Assembly: GCF_038235435.1 (NCBI RefSeq)
Contig: NZ_CP151275.1
Span: forward strand, 1,302,001-1,366,000
From: Niveibacterium sp. SC-1
GTDB taxonomy: Bacteria > Pseudomonadota > Gammaproteobacteria > Burkholderiales > Rhodocyclaceae
Length of the DNA stretch: 64,000 nt
Reading direction: 5' to 3'
Shown here piece by piece: positions 46,869 to 54,850 of this stretch. Numbering within the stretch: position 1 is the first letter of the stretch; each line of letters opens with the position of its first letter. The notes under the pieces are model-generated. The model ran no database searches. It was not told where the DNA came from and was given only the letters and a program-made list of their open reading frames with translations. The position numbers and the translations under genes were made by a program.

Positions 46869-49800
46869 TTACTGGACCCGGATGATCCGCACGTTGGGCA
46901 CCAGGGTTTCGCCATCGCTGGTCCGTACCGAATAGAGCGCCATCAGAACCTTGTGCTTGCGGTCGTAAACGAAGCGGCCGTAGTAGCCGTAGCGCGAGCC
47001 GGGCGGCTGGGTGCCGGTGGTCGTGATCACGCGGCCGCTCCAGTCGTTGGGGTTGAGTTCCCAAAGGCGGCCGCTCGCGCCTTGCTCCAGCACATAGACC
47101 CGGTCCTGCGCGCGGCTTGTGCCCGGGGCGAAGGCCACGGCGCCGTTGGCGAGCGGACTTTGCGGAGTGAAGCCGGGCAGGTTGCGCAGTGCGTCCCAAC
47201 CCTTGTTGAAAGTGTCGATCTCGTAGGACTGGCCGAGGTTGTCCAGTTTGAGCACCTGCGGCTTGTTGTCGGGGTCGCCCGGCCGGAACCGGAAGACCTC
47301 GCCGCGTTCGGGCATGTTCACCGCCCACTGCTCCCACAGACACTTGAAGTGCGAAGGCAGGCTGGAAAGATCGCTGTAGCGGCCGAGCCCCTGACTGCCA
47401 TCGTTGTTCGTTGTGGTGAGCGCGGGGTCGAAGAGCTTGCCCCCGTATTCCTTCATCTCCGAGCCGGCGAGGCCACCGCAGAACTGGTAGATCTTCCCCT
47501 TGTACGGCCAGGCCTGGATGTCATTGGCCCAGTAGGAGTGCTTGTAGTCGAGAATGGGTTGGCGCCAGGCCTTGTCCTTGAAGCTGTAGAGCGCGTTGTT
47601 GCGCGCCCCGAGGAATAGCTCGTCAGTCTCCGGAATGTAGGCGATGCCGTACCACATGTGCGACGCCATGGGCTTGTTGTCCGCGTTCAGGCCATTGCCC
47701 TTGGCGTCGGAGCCCCAGCTGTCCTTGGTGCCCAGGATGGCGTTGGGCGGCGAGCCCTGGTCGGTGATGCTCCAGCGATAGCTGTCCAGCGAGAAGAACA
47801 GCAGGCCATTCCACTTACCGTCGTTGTGCCCGCCGCCAAAGAGATGCAGGCCGTTGCGCTTGCCGTCGTAGGCCGCGCCACCCCAGGCATAGACGATGGA
47901 GAGCAGGTCATAGGCGTTGAAGTGGATGTTGACGCCGTCCGCACGGTTGTAGCTGCCGGTGGGCACCGCGATGTTGTCGAGCAGGCGCGAGCCGGGGACT
48001 TCGGTCCACTGGTTGAGCGGCAGGCTGGCGAACCAGCTTGCCTTGATGCCCAGGTCGGCCTCGCGCGGGAGGTTGTCGACCACCGGGAGCGTACTCGTGC
48101 CGCTTGAACCGCCATTGCCGCCGCCGGAGGAGTCAGCGCCGCCGCTGGTGCCGCTGCCGCCCCCGGCATTGAGCCGTGTGCTGCCGCTGATACCGGCCAC
48201 GGGGGCCGCGCTCATCAGGTTCCAGGTCGGATCGGACAGGAACGCGCCAAGCCCGCCCTTCTTGATCAGCTCGTCGCGGACGAAGCGGTAGGCCTCGTCG
48301 GCCTTGGGGAGCCCGGCGTCGTTGGCGACGGCGAGCGTCGCGAAGGCCTGGATCGCATAGCCGCCCGGGTCTCCCGTATAGAGCAGGGTCGTCGGCGCGG
48401 GGCCGCTACGGTTTGCAAAGGAATAGGCGTAGAGCTCGCTCATGGTCGTGATCGGCTTGCCTGACTTCAGGTCGCCCGCGAGGCGGTAGGCCGTACCGTC
48501 CATGCGGTTGAAGTCGGTGCCGCTGGTGAAGCGTTTGACGGTAAAACCCAGCAGCCAGTCGCGCACGTCGCATCCGCCCAGGCCCAAATCACAGATCTGC
48601 GACCAGCTGATCGCATGGAAGTCGTGCATCCAGGGCGATACCCAGTAGGCGACCTCGGAGGACAGGTTGCCTTCCGGGCTTTGGGCGGTCGAGCCCATGT
48701 CGCCCCAGCCCCGGTAGAGCCCGATGCCGTTGCGCGGCATGACGCTCGTGCGCATGTAGCCGGCGTTGTTCTCGATCTTGCTGGCAAAGTAGGGGCCTTC
48801 CCAATCGCCGTCCGGCGCGGCCCAGGCCGCCTGCGCCTGGGTGCGCAGACTCCAGCCCATGGCGCGCACCTGTTCGGCCTTGACGATGCCGGCAGCCTTG
48901 TTGCGGTAGTCCCAATGCAGCTGCAGGAGGTTCCAGCCTGCCCAGTAGTAGAGCTCGTCGAGGTAGTAGCGGTCGCCCGTCAGCAGGTAGGGAATGAAGC
49001 TCAGGGAAGGCTGGTGTGCCGTATCGACTTGATGTGGCGAGGTGCGCGGTAGCTTGGTCGCGGGAAGCTTGTCGGCTGGCTGCGACCATTCCGCGCCGCC
49101 GCCCACCGTCATGGTCGGGTACTTGTCGATGCTGGGAATCCGGCCCGAGCCGTCCTTGTCCAGGTAGTGCACCGAGAAGACGCCGGCGCGGTCGGCCGCG
49201 TCGTACATGACCTGGTAGGCATTCGCGGCGCCCGAGAGCAACGCGATGACCGTCCAGCCGGGCAGGGGACCGATGTCCATGCGACCTCCCGAATCAGGCA
49301 TGTTGCTGCGGATGATCCCGCTGTCGAAGGTGTCCCGCTTGGACGCCATCCAGTAGTTGTAGAGGCTGCTGGCGGGCGCGCTGCCCAGGTCCGCATCGGT
49401 GTAGTTGGCGATCGCATGGGCGCGCTTGAGCAGCGCCAGGTCGGGCAGCACGATCTGCGAAGACGCCCCGCCAAACAGGTAAACCTTGCGATAGCGGGTC
49501 TGGTTGTAGTGGGTCTGGAGCGGCCGGTCCTCGATGAGTTTGCCCCCCGCGTCGAGGATTCGCAGGCTGTAGCTGCGGTCGCCGCGCGCCTCGGTCGACT
49601 CGACGTTGTCGAGCGTGATCGACACGCGTCCGCGGGAGATGCTCTCGAACCGGGCATCGAACACCACGCGCAGCGCCGGATGGGCGGCTCCGCCCGCCGT
49701 CGGCGCGACACGGCCGCGCCATTCGGACTGCAACGCGCCCTGCAACCAGGGCGAGGGTTTGCCGGCGAGCGCCTCGCGCAGGCTCGTCTGCCAGGTACGA

Positions 49801-50270
49801 CCGTCCTCGGTGATCTGAACCACATAGTTGATCGGACCGGAAAGGATCTGGGCCGGGGTGAGGGCCGGTTTGTTGAGAGGATTGCCCGCTGCGCTGACGA
49901 TGGCCAGCGGACTGGTTTCCGCATCGGGCAGCGCCACGCTGAGGATGGCGTGGCGGATCGTGCCGTCCGGATGCCGGCGTTTGACGTCGACCTGGGTCGG
50001 AAGTGCCGTGCCATTGCGCACGGCAACCAATCCGTCCTTGGCCAGACCGGCCGGCAGAGTGAAGCCAAAGCTGGTGACGCGCGGCCCTGAGGCGCCAGGC
50101 TCGCCGAGTACCCTGACCTCGCCTAGTTGCGTCCCGGCAGCCGGGGGCGACGCGGATCCACTGGCTTGTGCGCCGGCCTCCGTCGAACCGGCAGAAGGCG
50201 AACCTCCCCCCCCGCAGGCGATCAAGGTGCAGACGAAGAGACTGGCCAGGACACTGCGCAGGGTGGGCAT
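46869..50270 (-). CDS. Large two-domain lipoprotein (RIFT-barrel-like and kelch-like propeller)
   Basis: 1133 residues. Lipobox CTLIAC (Cys19), then a Gly/Ser/Ala-rich stalk. Residues about 55-700 resemble the N-terminal RIFT barrel and following domain of PcRGLX/YetA-type carbohydrate enzymes (VTSFGFTLPAGLAKDGLVAVRN, VDVKRRHPDGTIRHAILSV, GWGDMG). A Gly/Ser linker lies at about 700-724. Residues 725-1133 look like a kelch/galactose-oxidase beta-propeller (GGAAYDGKRNGLHLFGGGHNDGKWNGLLFFSLDSYRW). The role is unknown; an outer-membrane or surface glycan-binding or cleaving function is inference. Nothing in the vicinity suggests a pathway. Confidence 0.75.
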   Translation of the reverse strand: MPTLRSVLASLFVCTLIACGGGGSPSAGSTEAGAQASGSASPPAAGTQLGEVRVLGEPGASGPRVTSFGFTLPAGLAKDGLVAVRNGTALPTQVDVKRRHPDGTIRHAILSVALPDAETSPLAIVSAAGNPLNKPALTPAQILSGPINYVVQITEDGRTWQTSLREALAGKPSPWLQGALQSEWRGRVAPTAGGAAHPALRVVFDARFESISRGRVSITLDNVESTEARGDRSYSLRILDAGGKLIEDRPLQTHYNQTRYRKVYLFGGASSQIVLPDLALLKRAHAIANYTDADLGSAPASSLYNYWMASKRDTFDSGIIRSNMPDSGGRMDIGPLPGWTVIALLSGAANAYQVMYDAADRAGVFSVHYLDKDGSGRIPSIDKYPTMTVGGGAEWSQPADKLPATKLPRTSPHQVDTAHQPSLSFIPYLLTGDRYYLDELYYWAGWNLLQLHWDYRNKAAGIVKAEQVRAMGWSLRTQAQAAWAAPDGDWEGPYFASKIENNAGYMRTSVMPRNGIGLYRGWGDMGSTAQSPEGNLSSEVAYWVSPWMHDFHAISWSQICDLGLGGCDVRDWLLGFTVKRFTSGTDFNRMDGTAYRLAGDLKSGKPITTMSELYAYSFANRSGPAPTTLLYTGDPGGYAIQAFATLAVANDAGLPKADEAYRFVRDELIKKGGLGAFLSDPTWNLMSAAPVAGISGSTRLNAGGGSGTSGGADSSGGGNGGSSGTSTLPVVDNLPREADLGIKASWFASLPLNQWTEVPGSRLLDNIAVPTGSYNRADGVNIHFNAYDLLSIVYAWGGAAYDGKRNGLHLFGGGHNDGKWNGLLFFSLDSYRWSITDQGSPPNAILGTKDSWGSDAKGNGLNADNKPMASHMWYGIAYIPETDELFLGARNNALYSFKDKAWRQPILDYKHSYWANDIQAWPYKGKIYQFCGGLAGSEMKEYGGKLFDPALTTTNNDGSQGLGRYSDLSSLPSHFKCLWEQWAVNMPERGEVFRFRPGDPDNKPQVLKLDNLGQSYEIDTFNKGWDALRNLPGFTPQSPLANGAVAFAPGTSRAQDRVYVLEQGASGRLWELNPNDWSGRVITTTGTQPPGSRYGYYGRFVYDRKHKVLMALYSVRTSDGETLVPNVRIIRVQ

Positions 50271-50566
50271 TGCGAAGACTCCCGTGAGGGCGTGAGGGCC
50301 GACATTGTCCGCTCGTTGCGGGACACCGGCATAAAGGACAGGCATCCTGAGCGGCCAGCGGGTGCGCTGCAAGTTGTTTGACCAGGCAGATGACTAATAA
50401 GCCATGGCGGGGCGGCTTCTCCTGCACGTTGCGCAAGGCGCACCAGAGGCGAGCGAGGCATGTCTGCCTGCCTGGGCCGGCGTATGCGATGCCCGCAGGT
50501 GAGGGCGGGTGGCGGTCCTGCGCGGATGCCAATTTCGCCGAGGCGTGCGCCCCGGGCAGAGGGACG
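50271..50566. other. Intergenic region upstream of the large lipoprotein
   Basis: 296 bp between two minus-strand genes, the HDOD gene upstream and the lipoprotein gene downstream. I see no gene, repeat or convincing promoter here; a GGGAG ribosome site precedes the lipoprotein start. Confidence 0.4.
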
Positions 50567-51439
50567 TCAGTTGGCGTCGATCTCGGGCCGCGCCAGATCC
50601 GGGATCTCGAAGAAGGCTGAGTCGGGCGGGACTCCGACGCGCTCCATCACCATCCAGGGCGGCGTGCGGATCAGGGTCGAGATGGCGCGGAAGTCGTCGG
50701 GCAAGGCTTCGTCGGTCCAGCCGAGCGCCGAATGGCGCGCCAGGTCGCAGGCCAACACGACGGTGCGCACGCGTGGATTCTCGGCGTTGGCGGGATCCAT
50801 CAGGGCGATCAGCAGTTCTGGCAGCTGGTACTCGCGGACCAGGGCGACCTGCAGGTCGGCGATTGCCACGCCCAGGGTTGCCTTCTGCGCCAGCGCGCTG
50901 CGCATGCCGGGGTTGGCTTGCTGCAGTGCTTGCGTCTGCTGGATCAATTCGGGTGCGAAGCTCCAGCAGAGGATCTCCGCCACCTCGTGCAGCAGTGCGG
51001 CCACGGTGACTTCGTCGACGTCGATGTCGTGGCGCAGCAGGGCGAAGTCACGGGCGAAGACCGAGGCGCGCTTGGCCCGGTTGATGACCTTCAGGAGGCC
51101 GATCAGCGCCTTGGGATGCTTGGCCAGGTGCTCTTCTGCCGTGGGCAGGATGCCGAACTGCCGGAAGAAAGGCGTTAGGCCGATCATCATGATCGCCCGG
51201 TCGATGGTCGTGATGTCGTGGTTCTGGTTGCGCCCGCGGTTGCGCTGGAGGTAGGCGAGCAGGCGCAGGGCCATCAGCGGGTCGTCCAGCACGGCGGCCG
51301 CGATCTGGCGCGCGGAGACAATGTCTTCGTCACGGCGCAGTTCGGCGAGCACGCGTTCGGTCCTGCGCAGCACCGGGATATCGATGTTGCGGAAATAGGA
51401 AACGTAACTGCTCAGCTCGGTAAAGGGTTTGCTCAGCAT
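50567..51439 (-). CDS. HDOD domain protein
   Basis: 290-residue protein with an HDOD fold, a metal-free relative of the HD phosphohydrolases used in signalling (ISARQIAAAVLDDPLMALRLLAYLQRNRGR, DRAIMMIGLTPFFRQFGILP, EVTVAALLHEVAEILCWSFAP). The HD residues needed for catalysis are not complete. Function as an adaptor in second-messenger or stress signalling is inferred from the family. Divergent from the acuI-like gene. Confidence 0.85.
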   Translation of the reverse strand: MLSKPFTELSSYVSYFRNIDIPVLRRTERVLAELRRDEDIVSARQIAAAVLDDPLMALRLLAYLQRNRGRNQNHDITTIDRAIMMIGLTPFFRQFGILPTAEEHLAKHPKALIGLLKVINRAKRASVFARDFALLRHDIDVDEVTVAALLHEVAEILCWSFAPELIQQTQALQQANPGMRSALAQKATLGVAIADLQVALVREYQLPELLIALMDPANAENPRVRTVVLACDLARHSALGWTDEALPDDFRAISTLIRTPPWMVMERVGVPPDSAFFEIPDLARPEIDAN

Positions 51440-51546
51440 GCCGTGGTCAAAGGCCTGGGAATCGCTCCTGGGGTGAAGGAATTACGGCAGGGCAGCATCC
51501 ACCCTTGAGGTTGGTGACGGGCATCAAGTCAGGCTCATGCCGCGCG

Positions 51547-51552
51547 TATAAT
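51547..51552 (+). promoter_or_regulatory. Possible -10 element (TATAAT) of the acuI-like gene
   Basis: A perfect TATAAT 72 bp upstream of the start, but no good -35 element is found at 16-18 bp. It may depend on an activator. Confidence 0.4.
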
Positions 51553-51623
51553 CTGCCGATAACGTCAGAATTGTCCTTGCGCGATCGCGCGACAGGGGCT
51601 CGCAGTGACAGGTGGAGACACGG

Positions 51624-52622
51624 ATGCAGGAATTCCGGGCGTTCTTGATTGAGCAGGATGCCGCGCGGCAGGTTCGCGCGGGTTTCACGCGTTTGCGCGA
51701 AGATCAGCTCGACGCCGGCGATGTCCTGATCCGCGTGATCTATTCCAGCATCAACTACAAGGACGCCCTGGCCGCGACGGGTCAGGGTCGGATCGTACGA
51801 CGCTTTCCCTGCGTCGGCGGCATCGATCTCGCGGGCATCGTGGAACGTAGCGCTGCGCCGCGCTTCAAGCCGGGCGATCCGGTTCTCGCCACTTCCTACG
51901 ATATCGGGGTTGCCCACCACGGCGGCTATGCCGAACTGGCCCTGGTGCCGGGTGGCTGGGTGGTGCCTTTGCCGGAAGGCCTGAACCTGCGCCAGTCCAT
52001 GGCCTTGGGCACGGCCGGCTTCACGGCGGCCTTCGGCGTGCAGCGGATGGAGCTCAACGGGCTCAAACCCGAGAACGGCCCGGTGCTGGTCAATGGCGCC
52101 ACCGGTGGCGTGGGCTCACTGGCTGTCGACATGCTGGCGCGCCGCGGCTACGAGGTCGTGGCGCTGACTGGCAAGGCTGCCGAAACCGAATGGCTGCGTG
52201 AGCTGGGCGCGACGCGGGTGATGCTGCGTAACGAAATCGATTTCTCTCAGATCAAGCCGATGGACAAGGGCCTGTGGGCCGGCGCGATCGACAATCTGGG
52301 CGGCGACGTGCTCGCCTGGCTCGCCAGCACCATGAAGCCTTGGGGCACGATCGCCAGCATCGGGCTCGCGGCCGGCACCCAGCTCAACACCACGGTCATG
52401 CCCTTCATCCTGCGGGGCGTGAGCTTGCTTGGCGTCGACTCCGGCTACGTTGGCGCGGCGCTGCGCGAACAGGTCTGGGCGCGGCTTGCTTCCGATCTCA
52501 AGCCGGCGCATCTGGATGCGCTGACGCGGGAAGTCCCTTTTGAATCCCTGCCCGAGGAATTCGGGAAATTCATCGCTGGCCAGGCGCGCGGTCGTACCGT
52601 CGTGCGTATCGGCCAGGACTAA
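51624..52622 (+). CDS. acuI: Acrylyl-CoA reductase-type (YhdH/AcuI) oxidoreductase
   Basis: 332-residue NADPH-dependent reductase of the zinc-free MDR family, YhdH/AcuI branch. The signature region is DVLIRVIYSSINYKDALAATGQGRIVRRFPCVGGIDLAGIV, with the Rossmann motif VNGATGGVGSLAVDMLARRGYEV. AcuI reduces toxic acryloyl-CoA to propionyl-CoA; other enoyl substrates are possible. ATG 51624 follows GGTGGAG; a GTG at 51612 is the alternative. Followed 22 bp later by a response regulator, so possibly co-transcribed. Confidence 0.88.
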   Translation: MQEFRAFLIEQDAARQVRAGFTRLREDQLDAGDVLIRVIYSSINYKDALAATGQGRIVRRFPCVGGIDLAGIVERSAAPRFKPGDPVLATSYDIGVAHHGGYAELALVPGGWVVPLPEGLNLRQSMALGTAGFTAAFGVQRMELNGLKPENGPVLVNGATGGVGSLAVDMLARRGYEVVALTGKAAETEWLRELGATRVMLRNEIDFSQIKPMDKGLWAGAIDNLGGDVLAWLASTMKPWGTIASIGLAAGTQLNTTVMPFILRGVSLLGVDSGYVGAALREQVWARLASDLKPAHLDALTREVPFESLPEEFGKFIAGQARGRTVVRIGQD

Positions 52623-52644
52623 AACCACCCCGGAACACATAAAA

Positions 52645-53766
52645 ATGAGCATCGCCCCGGACAACAACAGCCCGCAGCTTCCTCGGGTGCTGATCGTCGA
52701 CGACTCGCGCATGGTGCGGGCGTCCCTGATCAAGCAGATCCGCGCGAACTTCGACGTGCGCGAGGAAGCCGACGGCGAGGCCGGCTGGCAGGCGCTCCTG
52801 CTGGATCCGACAATCGAGGTGGTGATCTCCGACATCGGCATGCCCAAGCTCGACGGCTTCGGCCTGCTCGGGCGCATCCGCGCTTCCAAGCTCGCGCGCA
52901 TTCAGGAACTGCCGGTCATCATCATCTCCGGCGAGGACGAGAACGAAGCGCGCGAGAAGGCCAAGACCGCCGGCGCGACCGACTTCATCACCAAGGGCAC
53001 GCCGACGGTTGAACTGCTCGCCCGCCTCGACGCGCTGGTGAAACTCGCGCAGACCCGCCGCGAGCTGGAGAAGAGTCGCGAGCAGCTGGTGCGCAACTAC
53101 CACGGCGACGTCAGCGTGATGGCGATCGAGATCGACCATTTCGTCGAACTCTCCGAGCGCTATGGCCATCACGTGGCGCAGCTCATCCACCGCAAGATGT
53201 CCAAGCTGCTCTCCGCCAAGGTGCGCAAGGAGGACACGGTCGCCCACCTGGCCGAAGGCCAGTTCGCGATCATCTCGCCATCGGCCGATCTCGACGCCTG
53301 CGGGGCTTTCGCTTTGCGCATGCGTCGCGCGATCGAGACCATCGTGATGACCTACAAGGAAGAGCGCATCCGCATCACGCTCACCGTGGGTCTGGCGAGC
53401 GCGCATGGCGATCGCCACATGACGCTCGAAGAGCTCATCGCGCTTGCGGTTGCGCGCGTGGCTGATGGCAAGACCATGGGTGGCAACATCGTAGTCTCCG
53501 ATTCGGGCGAGGTCACACCGGAGAATGTGGGCCGCTTCAGCCGCCTGGCGGTGAGCGTCGATCACGCGCTCACCCAGCTGCGCACTGGCTCAGTGGACGA
53601 AGTGCGCCGCCGCCTGCGCGAACTCGTGGGCACGATGATGCCGCTGCTCGAATTCATCGACACCGAATATCGCACCGGCATGCCGCTGGGGCTGTTGGCT
53701 GAGCGCGCCAATCTGATCAACATCGAGCGCACCGAAGTCGGCGCACCGATCCGCGCGCCGCACTGA
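52645..53766 (+). CDS. Response regulator with degenerate GGDEF domain
   Basis: 373 residues. Receiver domain at about 14-130 with phosphoacceptor Asp63 (VVISDIGMPKLDGFGLL), acidic pocket VLIVDDSRMVR and Lys in FITKGTP. Residues about 160-305 align with a GGDEF domain, but the active-site motif reads AEGQF (residues 203-207), so cyclic-di-GMP synthesis is not expected. A helical tail follows. It may act as a receptor or partner protein. Start MSIAPDNNSPQLP at 52645 is upstream of the receiver and lacks a strong ribosome site. Confidence 0.88.
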   Translation: MSIAPDNNSPQLPRVLIVDDSRMVRASLIKQIRANFDVREEADGEAGWQALLLDPTIEVVISDIGMPKLDGFGLLGRIRASKLARIQELPVIIISGEDENEAREKAKTAGATDFITKGTPTVELLARLDALVKLAQTRRELEKSREQLVRNYHGDVSVMAIEIDHFVELSERYGHHVAQLIHRKMSKLLSAKVRKEDTVAHLAEGQFAIISPSADLDACGAFALRMRRAIETIVMTYKEERIRITLTVGLASAHGDRHMTLEELIALAVARVADGKTMGGNIVVSDSGEVTPENVGRFSRLAVSVDHALTQLRTGSVDEVRRRLRELVGTMMPLLEFIDTEYRTGMPLGLLAERANLINIERTEVGAPIRAPH

Positions 53767-53790
53767 GCTTCGACGGGACGTCTCAAAGAG

Positions 53791-53814
53791 AAAGGGCCGC
53801 GATTGCGGCCCTTT
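53791..53814. terminator. Rho-independent terminator after response regulator
   Basis: AAAGGGCCGC-gatt-GCGGCCCTTT, a perfect 10-bp stem, followed by GTCTTTGTG. It can act in both directions between the convergent response-regulator and secF genes. Confidence 0.88.
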
Positions 53815-53822
53815 GTCTTTGT

Positions 53823-53857
53823 GCCCGCTCACCCGATGCGTGATCGGGCGAGCGGGC
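53823..53857 (-). terminator. Second large hairpin, secF side
   Basis: GCCCGCTC-a-CCCGAT-gcgtg-ATCGGG-c-GAGCGGGC: a 14-bp stem with one A/C mismatch, nine bases after the first terminator. It probably ends the secDF transcript on the minus strand. Confidence 0.75.
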
Positions 53858-53875
53858 AGTTCCGACATGATCAGA

Positions 53876-54811
53876 TCAGACGACAGCTTCCTGCTTGAGC
53901 TTGGGCTGCACGATGAACTGCTCGCGCTTTACGCCGAGCCAGCGGGCGAGCGGGGCTGCGACCAGCACCGAGGAGTAGATGCCGAACAGGATGCCGATGG
54001 TGATGGCGAGCGCGAAGTAGTGCAGGGTATCGCCACCGAAGATCAGCATCGACAGGATCATCATTTCGGTGGAACCGTGGGTGATGATGGTCCGCGAGAT
54101 CGTGCTGGTGATCGCGTGGTCGATCACTTCCGACACCGACAGGCCGCGCTTGCGGCTGTTGCGGAAGGTTTCGCGCACACGGTCGAACACGACCACGGAC
54201 TCGTTCACCGAGTAGCCGAGCACCGCCAGCACCGCCGCCAGCACCGGGAGCGAGAACTCCCACTGGAAGAAGGCGAAGAAGCCCAGGATGATCACCACGT
54301 CGTGCAGGTTGGCCACGATGGCGGACACCGCGAGCCGCCACTCGAAGCGGATGGCGAGATAGAGCACGATACCGATCACCACCAGCAGCAGGGCAAGCGC
54401 CCCGTCCGAGGCGAGTTCCTTGCCTACCTGCGGGCCGACGAACTCCACGCGACGCAGCTCCGGCTTGTCCGCGCCCTGGCTCAAGGTCTGGATGACCTGG
54501 GCCGACACGGCCTTGCTATCGGCGTTGCCACGGTTAGGCAGGCGGATCATCACGTCGCGCGCGGTGTTGAAGTTCTGCACCTGCGCGTCGGCGTAGCCCG
54601 CCTTGGTCAGCGTTTCCCGCAACTGGTCCAGATGCGGCGGCTGGGCGTAGTTCACTTCCATCACCGTGCCGCCGGTGAACTCCACCGAGAAGTGGAGTCC
54701 GCGGGTGGCGAGGAAGAAGACAGCCAGCAGGAAGGTCACGAAAGAGATCACGTTGAAGATCAACGCGTGCCGCATGAACGGGATGTCTTTCTTGATGCGG
54801 AAGAATTCCAT
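53876..54811 (-). CDS. secF: Protein translocase subunit SecF
   Basis: 311-residue inner-membrane subunit of SecDF that uses the proton gradient to pull secreted proteins across. Six helices: one N-terminal helix, the periplasmic P1 region (RGLHFSVEFTGGTVMEVNYAQPP) and five C-terminal helices with VLGYSVNESVVVFDRVRETFRNSRK. Forms the classical queA-tgt-yajC-secD-secF order. Confidence 0.98.
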   Translation of the reverse strand: MEFFRIKKDIPFMRHALIFNVISFVTFLLAVFFLATRGLHFSVEFTGGTVMEVNYAQPPHLDQLRETLTKAGYADAQVQNFNTARDVMIRLPNRGNADSKAVSAQVIQTLSQGADKPELRRVEFVGPQVGKELASDGALALLLVVIGIVLYLAIRFEWRLAVSAIVANLHDVVIILGFFAFFQWEFSLPVLAAVLAVLGYSVNESVVVFDRVRETFRNSRKRGLSVSEVIDHAITSTISRTIITHGSTEMMILSMLIFGGDTLHYFALAITIGILFGIYSSVLVAAPLARWLGVKREQFIVQPKLKQEAVV

Positions 54812-54850
54812 TTCCTTGATTTCCCTATTTTCCCTGTTCGTTCGCGCGGA

